From Pseudomonadota bacterium (GTDB taxonomy: Bacteria > Pseudomonadota > Gammaproteobacteria > Burkholderiales > Burkholderiaceae_E): a stretch of 38,738 nt of DNA. Below are positions 7,224 to 13,924 of this stretch, piece by piece. The notes under the pieces were generated by a model. The model ran no database searches and was not told the origin of the DNA. It was given only the letters and a program-made list of their open reading frames with translations. The position numbers and the translations under genes are program-made. Where the stretch lies: NCBI GenBank assembly GCA_023389055.1, contig JAEWFA010000045.1:1-38738 (forward strand). The letters are read 5' to 3'. Numbering within the stretch: the first letter of the stretch is position 1; every line of letters starts with the position of its first letter.

Positions 7224-8378
7224 TTGCTGCGTGACTGCGAATGCGTCTTCGCCGGTCTGGTCGAACGCGACCTTCGCCCGTATGGCGGCCATCGGGTCCG
7301 TGCGCTTTCCGTAGTCGCACGTGAAGCGCGTGACGCAGGGAACGCGTTGCCGCTGCTGCACGCCGGCGGCGAGATCCTCACCTGCGACGCCTGGCAGGCG
7401 ATGGTGATGCTGCTCGACGCCGACGAGGCGATCCGGATCGTCGGCCGGCTCGCCGCGAAACCCCGCGAGCGCGACGAATGGGCACAGCGGGCGCTGAGGC
7501 ACGCGTTGCACATCGATGACGCTGCCGTCCCGCACGCGCCGTATGTCGTACGGCGCGCGTTGCTGCCCGGCATCGGGGGCGTTGCTTTCGCCTCGGTGGG
7601 CGGCGTCGAACTCGGGTCCGCCGATCCCGCGCTGCGCGACGAGGTGCTCCAGGCGCTACGGAGTGCCGCCCAAGTGTCGGTGCGCGACGAAGTCACCCGC
7701 GCACGACTTCTGGAGGGCGGCGTCGACGTTGTCCTCGCTCCCGACCCGGTGACGATGATCTCGTCGCTGTTCGGCGAGGGAATCGGGTCCCGCGAGACGA
7801 CCTCGATCGAGGTCGCTCGCGTGCGCGACGCCTTCCCCGACGGTTGGCTATCGGTACAGTTCGGCGCCGATTTCGGCGACGACGAGACGCTCGCCACGAT
7901 CGCAGCGGAGCTCGACGGCGTCGGCCGCGACACCGCACTGGGCTTCGCGCTCTTTCGCGCCGGCGCCGCCCCCTGGCACGACACGCTCGACGTGCTCGAA
8001 CGGATCGCGGCACGGATGTCGGCTCCGACGCTGGTGTTCCGTTCGCTTAACGTGTGGGACATCTGCGCGCTGATCGCGGGCAGTCGCGGCTTCTGCGGTA
8101 GCAGCCTGCATGGGCGGATCGTCGCATCGGCATTCGGAATCGCCCGCGTCAACGTTTCGCACCCCTCGACGAGCGACGACACCACCAAGCAGCATGCCTA
8201 TGCAGCGACGTGGGAGAGCGCGACGCAGCCGGGCGTCGTATCGGTGCAGGCGATCGGCGAGGGGATCCGAGCGGCGCTGTCCGTCGATTCGCGCTCGCGC
8301 GAAGACGATGCGCGCGCGCTCGCTGTGCGCTTTCGCGAGAGCTTCGAGTCGCTGCGGAAGTCGCTTCAGCGAAGATGA
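7224..8378 (+). CDS. Polysaccharide pyruvyl transferase-like protein (start uncertain)
   Basis: A roughly 385-residue protein resembling the polysaccharide pyruvyl transferase (WcaK/CsaB) family, which ketalizes sugars of exopolysaccharides with pyruvate. The C-terminal part shows the conserved GSSLHGRIVASAFGI motif and a DPVTM-type loop. The characteristic N-terminal segment RIVVFGAFDRHNLGDLLFAH is encoded in the same frame at 7152-7211, before the first ATG/GTG/TTG (TTG at 7224). No usual start codon precedes it in frame back to at least 7071. Translation may begin at a rare codon such as ATC 7155, or the sequence may carry an error. No other polysaccharide genes are nearby. Family call is moderate to good. 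Confidence 0.75.
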   Translation: MLRDCECVFAGLVERDLRPYGGHRVRALSVVAREARDAGNALPLLHAGGEILTCDAWQAMVMLLDADEAIRIVGRLAAKPRERDEWAQRALRHALHIDDAAVPHAPYVVRRALLPGIGGVAFASVGGVELGSADPALRDEVLQALRSAAQVSVRDEVTRARLLEGGVDVVLAPDPVTMISSLFGEGIGSRETTSIEVARVRDAFPDGWLSVQFGADFGDDETLATIAAELDGVGRDTALGFALFRAGAAPWHDTLDVLERIAARMSAPTLVFRSLNVWDICALIAGSRGFCGSSLHGRIVASAFGIARVNVSHPSTSDDTTKQHAYAATWESATQPGVVSVQAIGEGIRAALSVDSRSREDDARALAVRFRESFESLRKSLQRR

Positions 8379-8414
8379 ACGTTTCACTTTGCCCCCGTCC
8401 GGTCCGACCTGCCC

Positions 8415-8442
8415 TTGACTCCACCGCCTGGGCCTGTAGAAG
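8415..8442 (+). promoter_or_regulatory. Possible sigma70-like promoter
   Basis: TTGACT (8415-8420) and TAGAAG (8437-8442) are separated by 16 bases upstream of the DsrE-like gene. If used, the transcript would begin only a few bases before ATG 8452, so the true start of that protein could be downstream. Weak evidence. Confidence 0.3.
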
Positions 8443-8451
8443 TCGGCAACG

Positions 8452-9015
8452 ATGAACCCGCTTTTCCCCCCGCCCGTTCCCGGCCGTTGCCGCAGCGAAG
8501 ACGCGTGCTCGCACGGGGCGATTGCGAATGCCCCGGACGCGATACGGGGTCGCCGCCGCCTGGCCGGCCTTCTGCTGCTCGCGCCGATGTCCCTCTTCGC
8601 TCGCACGAACGCGCCGTGGGGCGGCGCGCAAGAGCTCGAGCGCAGCCATGCCCCCGCGAAGGCCGTCTACGACGTCGATGCCCGCGATGCAGCGGCACTG
8701 GGGCGCGTGCTCGATCGCGTCAGCTACCTGAACAAGGTCTACGAAGCGAATCCCTTCGAGTCCTCGATCGTCGTCGTCGTGCACGGCGATGCGATCCCGA
8801 TGTTCGCGATCCGCCACTTCGCGCGCCACCGGGCATTGATGGAGCGCGCGCACAACCTGGCGCAGAGCGGACCGATCGAATTCCGCATCTGCCGCGCCGA
8901 CGCGACGATGCGCGGTTACGCCGCCCGCGACCTCCACGGCTTCGCCAGCATCGTCCCTATGGCCGACGCCGAAATCGTGCGACTGCAGCGCGAGGGGTAC
9001 GCGTACATGCGCTAA
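8452..9015 (+). CDS. DsrE family protein, probably exported
   Basis: A 187-residue protein whose C-terminal about 120 residues match the DsrE-like fold. YDVDARDAAALGRVLDRVSY is followed by a strand SSIVVVVHGDAIPMFA, a conserved Cys in FRICRADATMRG, and the family ending VPMADAEIVRLQREGYAYM. DsrE relatives act in sulfur relay and oxidation, though single-gene DsrE-like proteins often have no known role. The N-terminus has RGRRRLAGLLLLAPMSLFAR, a basic-hydrophobic export signal resembling a twin-arginine peptide, but the upstream 30 residues are low-complexity and the exact start is doubtful. It sits 193 bases upstream of the monoheme cytochrome and could be part of the electron-transfer locus. 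Confidence 0.82.
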   Translation: MNPLFPPPVPGRCRSEDACSHGAIANAPDAIRGRRRLAGLLLLAPMSLFARTNAPWGGAQELERSHAPAKAVYDVDARDAAALGRVLDRVSYLNKVYEANPFESSIVVVVHGDAIPMFAIRHFARHRALMERAHNLAQSGPIEFRICRADATMRGYAARDLHGFASIVPMADAEIVRLQREGYAYMR

Positions 9016-9069
9016 GGCACCGAATGCCCGTGCAGCGGCGATCCGGAATGGATCTCGATCCCGATTCGG

Positions 9070-9085
9070 CTTGACGCACATCAAG
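9070..9085 (+). promoter_or_regulatory. FNR/Anr-type binding site upstream of the electron-conduit operon
   Basis: CTTGACGCACATCAAG is a near-perfect palindrome matching the FNR/Anr consensus TTGAY-N4-RTCAA (core 9071-9084). It lies 125 bases upstream of the monoheme cytochrome start and after the DsrE stop. If it acts as a class II activator site centred at -41.5, transcription would start near 9119. This predicts induction of the cytochrome cluster under oxygen limitation. Confidence 0.65.
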
Positions 9086-9208
9086 GAAAGCCCAATCGAC
9101 CGGGCTCATCGCACTGCACAACGATGCTTACGCGCACGCAACCGATTGACGGAGCTTTCCCCGACGACAACCATCGACGTAACCACGTCTTTGTCGTCGA
9201 GGTCCTGG

Positions 9209-9538
9209 ATGTTCCACAAAACATTGGTCGCCGCCGCTGCAGCCTTCGTACTGGTCGCCGGCGCCGCCCATGCGCAGGTTGATGAAGAGGCGGCGAAGGC
9301 ACTGGCCAAGCAGAACAAATGCACGAAGTGCCATTCGGTCGACAAGAAGAAGGACGGGCCCTCGTACCAGAAAACGGCGGAGAAATACAAGGGCAAACCG
9401 GACGCGGTCGAGAAGCTGTACACGCACCTGACGACGAAGCCGGAGATCGAGGTCGACGGCAAGAAAGAAGAGCACACGGCGGTCAAGGGCAGCGACGCCG
9501 AAATCAAGAACCTCATCGCCTGGATCCTCGCGCAGTAA
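9209..9538 (+). CDS. Monoheme class I c-type cytochrome
   Basis: A 109-residue periplasmic cytochrome with a Sec signal peptide (residues 1-22, ending AHA) and one heme site CTKCH at residues 38-42. No methionine follows the heme motif, so the usual His/Met axial pair is not possible; His89 in KEEHTAV or His73 are candidate sixth ligands. The mature protein is small and lysine-rich. It would shuttle electrons between inner-membrane and outer-membrane cytochromes, like the MtoD-type monoheme cytochrome described beside CymA and MtoAB in Sideroxydans (similarity in context, not shown by alignment). ATG 9209 has a modest GAGG upstream. It leads the cytochrome cluster. Confidence 0.93.
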   Translation: MFHKTLVAAAAAFVLVAGAAHAQVDEEAAKALAKQNKCTKCHSVDKKKDGPSYQKTAEKYKGKPDAVEKLYTHLTTKPEIEVDGKKEEHTAVKGSDAEIKNLIAWILAQ

Positions 9539-9547
9539 CGCGCAGCT

Positions 9548-9564
9548 CTCGCGCATCGCGCGAG
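9548..9564 (+). terminator. Hairpin between monoheme and tetraheme cytochrome genes
   Basis: CTCGCGC-ATC-GCGCGAG forms a 7-base-pair stem with a 3-base loop just after the monoheme cytochrome stop. No T-run follows, so it is not a strong intrinsic terminator. It could stabilise the upstream message or attenuate read-through into the multiheme genes. Confidence 0.35.
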
Positions 9565-9610
9565 CCCCGTCCATTCCCGCCCGGGTCGGTCAACGGTCGT
9601 CGAAAGAAGA

Positions 9611-10255
9611 ATGCCTACCTCGCGTCGCCTCGGATGGAAGGCCATTCTCGGCCTGGGTTTCGTCGGCGTGATCGCCGGCGCCGTGCTGATCGTCGGCGGT
9701 GCGGCCGGCCTCGCCTGGACGAGCACGGAGTCTTTCTGCGTCGGCTGCCACGAAATGAAGAACAACGTGTACGCCGAGTACAAGGGCACGATCCACGACA
9801 CGAACCGTAGCGGGACACGAGCGATATGCACGGACTGCCACGTTCCACGCGAGGTCGGACCGCTGCTGCTGCGCAAGGCGCAGGCGTCGTTCGAGGTCTG
9901 GCATCACCTCGTCGGCAAGATCGACTCCAAGGAAAAGTTCGAGGAGCACCGGCCGGAGCTCGCCTCGCGCGTCTGGAAGCGGATGCTGGAAACCGATTCT
10001 CATGAATGTCGCAATTGCCACGTTGCGGAGAAGTTCAGCGAGGAACTGCAGTCCGAGAAAGCGTGGGCGCGGCACACCAAAGCCAGGGAAGAAGGCTGGA
10101 CGTGCATCGAGTGTCACTACGGCATCGCGCACAACGAACCTGAAGGCGACGGGCCGGTCGAGCTGCGGGCGAAGTTGAACCTTCCCCGCAAGCCGGCCGC
10201 TGCAGCCGCATCGACGAAGGATTCCACGCAACTGGGGATGAGCCCCGCGCGTTGA
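9611..10255 (+). CDS. NapC/NirT (CymA-like) tetraheme c-type cytochrome
   Basis: A 214-residue membrane-anchored cytochrome. A single N-terminal membrane helix (residues about 11-36) is followed by four heme motifs: CVGCH (43-47), CTDCH (73-77), CRNCH (133-137) and CIECH (165-169). Length and heme count match NapC, NirT and CymA quinol dehydrogenases, which exchange electrons between the quinone pool and periplasmic partners. The methionine in CHEMK after heme 1 matches the ligand position known in this family. It lies between the monoheme cytochrome and the decaheme genes, so it is the probable inner-membrane terminus of the conduit. The C-terminal about 30 residues are Ala/Pro-rich. The direction of electron flow cannot be deduced. 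Confidence 0.96.
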   Translation: MPTSRRLGWKAILGLGFVGVIAGAVLIVGGAAGLAWTSTESFCVGCHEMKNNVYAEYKGTIHDTNRSGTRAICTDCHVPREVGPLLLRKAQASFEVWHHLVGKIDSKEKFEEHRPELASRVWKRMLETDSHECRNCHVAEKFSEELQSEKAWARHTKAREEGWTCIECHYGIAHNEPEGDGPVELRAKLNLPRKPAAAAASTKDSTQLGMSPAR

Positions 10256-10354
10256 ACCCGCCGGCATCGCTGCGCCGGCAGCAGTACGAGCAGCAACGAC
10301 ATCGGCCAGGGGCCTCGCACTACGCACGGGCAACGATCCCGTCGGGGAGTCGAC

Positions 10355-12931
10355 ATGAAAACCGCTTACCTCCGCCTCGCGGCGGCATCGCTGCTGACTC
10401 TCGTCGTCGCCGCCTGCGGCGGAGGAGGCGGCAGCGATGACGGAGGCGCTCCCCCTCCCCCGCCCGATTCGGTCAAGGGCATCATCGCCGCGGCCGCGGC
10501 CGACAAGGCCAACGACGTGTCGACGAACCCGGCCGCAGCGCTCGGCATCGTCCAGAAGGCCGGAGTGCCGGCGGTCGTCGTCGGCAAGCCGACGAAGGTC
10601 AACTTCACCGTCCTGTCCAACGGCGGCGTCTTCAAGTCGCTCGCGCTCGCCAACGTGAGCTTCGTGATCGCCAAGCTCGTTCCGGGGGTGAACGGCGAGA
10701 TCGACCAGTGGGTGAACTACGTCTATCGCACCGAAACGCCTGCCGCCGGCGCGCCCGGCCCCGGCGGAGCGCCGGCCCTGGCCAAGGCGATGCAGGCGAC
10801 GACCGACCCGAAACCCGCGAGCATGGCCGCCACACAACTCGTCTACAACGAAGACGGGTACTACACCTACACGTTCTCCACCGATATCACCGATCCGGCG
10901 AAGACCAACGCCGTGGTCTTCGAGCCCAATCGCACGCACCGCGTCGCGATCCAGTTGAGCTTTCTCGACTCGGCCGGCAAGCAGATCATCGTGAACCCGT
11001 CGATGGACTTCACCGTAGACGCCAACGGCAACGCGATGCCGATCACCGATCCCCTGCTCACGCGCAAGATGGTCGACGTCGGCACCTGCAACGGCTGCCA
11101 CGCGAAGCTGTCGCTGCACGGCGGAGGCCGCGTCGACACGCAGTACTGCGTGACCTGCCACAACCCGGGCACCACCGACGCGAACAGCGGCAACCCGGTC
11201 ACGTTCATGACGATGGTCCACAAGATTCACGCCGGCCGCTTCCTGGCGGCGGCGCCCGGAGGAGAGAACTACACGATCTGGGGCTTCAACAACACCGCTT
11301 TCGACTTCTCGCACGTCGGCTTCCCGCAGGACCTGCGCAACTGCAGCACCTGCCATACGGGAGCCAACCCGGCGACGCCGCAGGGCGACAACTGGAAGAC
11401 GCGCATCAGCAAGGAAGCCTGCCTGACCTGCCACGCGAGCGGCGTCGGTTCGAAGTGGGACACGAGGCACGCCCCGATCGCGGTAACCCGTCTCGGCGCA
11501 GGCGCACTGGCAACCGCGCTGCCCAACGCCGAGTGCCTGACCTGCCACATCCCGGGCTCGCGGATCGGATCGGACGTCGTGCACTGGGCGCAGAACCAGC
11601 AGAACAGCGCGAAGTACAAGATGAACATCGAGAGCGCAACGCTGACCAACACGCCGACGTCGACGACCGCCCGCAGCATCCAGGTCGTGTACTCGCTGTC
11701 GGACCCGACGAAGAGCAACGCCGCCTACGACCTCACCGACCCCCGGTTCAGCGGTCTGCAATTGCGCGTCGCCTACCAGAACATCCCCGGACAGCCGACG
11801 AACGCGACCGAATTCACCGCGTACAACAACGCGGGCACCGGTGCGGTCGCGAACGCATCAGCCGGCACCAATGACGGGACCAACCGCTACACGCTGAACA
11901 TTCCGCTGCCCGACGACACGACTACCGCGGTCGCAGCCGGGACGGCACGCGTCGTCAGTATCGGCGCAGTCAGAGAGGCGAGAATCGACGTCAAGGACCC
12001 CGCGAAACAGGACCTTGACACCGTACGGACCACCCCTGTGAACGTGGCGGTTCAGCACGCTTCGCAGGAGTTCGTGATCAGCGGCCCGCTGAATCCCCGT
12101 CGCCAGATCGTCGCCACCGAGAAGTGCAACGTCTGCCACGGCTCTCTCGGCACGACCTCCGGCTCGAACACGCTGGCCAACGCATTCCACGGCGGCGGGC
12201 GCACCACGGTCGAAGCCTGCGTCGTCTGCCACGATCCGAACCGGATGTCGGCGACGGTGATGACGAACGGCATCGCGATGCAGGAGTCGTACCAGTTCAA
12301 GCGGATGATCCACGGCATCCACGGCAACGGCAAACGAGTGTTCCCGTTCACTTCCGGCAACCGAGTGTCCGGGCAGTTCAACGACCTCGGCGTGCTGCTC
12401 ACCGACGGCGTGTTCCTGAGCAACTACTCGGTTACGGTCGGCGGCACTCCAAAGGTGGTCGTTACCGCCGGCACCGCGGTGCCCGCCGGCGAGTCGCTGA
12501 CGACGATCACCGATCTCATCAACACGCAGGCAACGGCCGCGGGCTACACCGGAGCCCCGATCGCCGAGCCGATCAACTTCGCCGAACACGCGCCGTGGCC
12601 CGGCATGGCCATCGGGGCGAACGCGAAGAACTGCACCGCCTGCCACGTCGACGACTCGTACAAGATCGACCGCGGCATAGTCGGGGCGGTGGTCTCGAAG
12701 CCGGCCGGCGAGCTCGATCCGAGGAAGTGGGACGTGATCTCTCCGAAGGCCGCCACGTGCACGTCGTGCCACGACTCGAGCAAGGCGATCGGCCACGTCA
12801 CGAGCTGGGGGCTGGCGTCGTACGGCAACGAGACGCAGGCGCAGAGCGCATGGGGATCGAAGGAGCTGTGCATCGACTGCCACGCGCCCGGCGGCTTCAA
12901 GGCGGTCGACGTCGTGCACGGGCTGCAGTAG
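10355..12931 (+). CDS. OmcA/MtrC family decaheme outer-surface c-type cytochrome
   Basis: An 858-residue lipoprotein with signal peptide and lipobox VVAAC (Cys near residue 22), followed by a Gly-rich linker. Ten CXXCH motifs occur in two groups of five: CNGCH, CVTCH, CSTCH, CLTCH, CLTCH (about residues 245-397) and CNVCH, CVVCH, CTACH, CTSCH, CIDCH (about 590-842). The heme groups alternate with beta-rich domains (about 30-240 and 400-585), the four-domain plan of MtrC/OmcA. Such proteins sit on the cell surface and pass electrons to metal oxides, flavins or electrodes. It lies directly upstream of the MtrA and MtrB homologues. At 858 residues it is longer than MtrC and OmcA of Shewanella, but the domain order is intact. 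Confidence 0.96.
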   Translation: MKTAYLRLAAASLLTLVVAACGGGGGSDDGGAPPPPPDSVKGIIAAAAADKANDVSTNPAAALGIVQKAGVPAVVVGKPTKVNFTVLSNGGVFKSLALANVSFVIAKLVPGVNGEIDQWVNYVYRTETPAAGAPGPGGAPALAKAMQATTDPKPASMAATQLVYNEDGYYTYTFSTDITDPAKTNAVVFEPNRTHRVAIQLSFLDSAGKQIIVNPSMDFTVDANGNAMPITDPLLTRKMVDVGTCNGCHAKLSLHGGGRVDTQYCVTCHNPGTTDANSGNPVTFMTMVHKIHAGRFLAAAPGGENYTIWGFNNTAFDFSHVGFPQDLRNCSTCHTGANPATPQGDNWKTRISKEACLTCHASGVGSKWDTRHAPIAVTRLGAGALATALPNAECLTCHIPGSRIGSDVVHWAQNQQNSAKYKMNIESATLTNTPTSTTARSIQVVYSLSDPTKSNAAYDLTDPRFSGLQLRVAYQNIPGQPTNATEFTAYNNAGTGAVANASAGTNDGTNRYTLNIPLPDDTTTAVAAGTARVVSIGAVREARIDVKDPAKQDLDTVRTTPVNVAVQHASQEFVISGPLNPRRQIVATEKCNVCHGSLGTTSGSNTLANAFHGGGRTTVEACVVCHDPNRMSATVMTNGIAMQESYQFKRMIHGIHGNGKRVFPFTSGNRVSGQFNDLGVLLTDGVFLSNYSVTVGGTPKVVVTAGTAVPAGESLTTITDLINTQATAAGYTGAPIAEPINFAEHAPWPGMAIGANAKNCTACHVDDSYKIDRGIVGAVVSKPAGELDPRKWDVISPKAATCTSCHDSSKAIGHVTSWGLASYGNETQAQSAWGSKELCIDCHAPGGFKAVDVVHGLQ

Positions 12932-12950
12932 GAATCGGGGAGCGTAGTTG

Positions 12951-13913
12951 ATGCGGTGGAGTGCAGCGCTGGCGGTCGCGATCCTGTGCCTGGCCGGCAC
13001 GGCAGGCACGGCGCACGCCGGTCGCGACGCGCAGGCGTCGGAGAAGTGCGTCGAGTGCCATGACGAGGAAGACCTCCCCGACATGAGCCGCAGCGCGCAC
13101 GCGGTGTCGGCCGACCCGCGCACGCCGGGCTGCGTCACCTGCCACGGCCCCAGCGTCGAGCACGTCGAGAAGAAGGGCGGCCAGCGACCGCCGCCCGATC
13201 GCGTGTTCAGCCGCAAGGGTGGCTCCCCGGCCGCCGAGCGCACCGAAGCCTGCCTGGGCTGCCACGACCGCGACCCGAAGCGCGCGCTGTGGCCGACGAG
13301 CCAGCACCACGCGTCCGACGTCGCCTGCTCGTCGTGCCACCAGATCCACACGAACCGCGACCGCGTGCTCGTGAAGACCGAGCAGCCCGACGTGTGCTTC
13401 ACCTGCCACAAGGAACAGCGGGTGCAACTGCGGCGTCCGTCGCACCACCCGATCCCCGAAGGCAAGATGACCTGCTCGGATTGCCACAACGCGCACGGCT
13501 CGATCGGGCCGAAGCTGGTTACCCGCGACAGCACGAACGACACCTGCTACACCTGCCACGCCGAGAAGCGCGGCCCGTTCGTGCACGGGCACGAGCCGGT
13601 GACCGAAAACTGCGCGAATTGCCACAACCCGCACGGCAGCACGATCGCGGCGATGCTCACCGCCCGTCCGCCGATGCTGTGCCATCAGTGCCATACCGCG
13701 CACGTCACCGGCAACGTCGGCGCGCTCGGCGGACAGCCCGGCGTTTTCACGGCGGCCGATCCCGATCTCGGCGCGGCGATCCTGGCGACGACCGGCGGCA
13801 AGAACGTCGTGAACACCTGGCAGGCGCGCAGCTGCATGAACTGCCACACGCAGGTCCACGGCTCGAACAACCCGTCGACGACGAATCCGACCCCGGCGTT
13901 CCTAGGCCGCTGA
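12951..13913 (+). CDS. MtrA/DmsE family decaheme periplasmic c-type cytochrome
   Basis: A 320-residue protein with a Sec signal peptide (residues 1-23, ending AHA) and ten heme motifs: CVECH, CVTCH, CLGCH, CSSCH, CFTCH, CSDCH, CYTCH, CANCH, CHQCH and CMNCH. Repeated CHNPHGS/CHNAHGS pairs are typical of MtrA, PioA and DmsE. Length is close to Shewanella MtrA. It should thread through the MtrB barrel as the transmembrane wire between periplasm and surface cytochrome. ATG 12951 is preferred over a TTG at 12948; GGGGAG is upstream. It begins 19 bases after the MtrC-like stop and is followed 11 bases later by the MtrB-like gene, so the three are surely one operon. Confidence 0.96.
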   Translation: MRWSAALAVAILCLAGTAGTAHAGRDAQASEKCVECHDEEDLPDMSRSAHAVSADPRTPGCVTCHGPSVEHVEKKGGQRPPPDRVFSRKGGSPAAERTEACLGCHDRDPKRALWPTSQHHASDVACSSCHQIHTNRDRVLVKTEQPDVCFTCHKEQRVQLRRPSHHPIPEGKMTCSDCHNAHGSIGPKLVTRDSTNDTCYTCHAEKRGPFVHGHEPVTENCANCHNPHGSTIAAMLTARPPMLCHQCHTAHVTGNVGALGGQPGVFTAADPDLGAAILATTGGKNVVNTWQARSCMNCHTQVHGSNNPSTTNPTPAFLGR

Positions 13914-13924
13914 GGAGGCGACAG

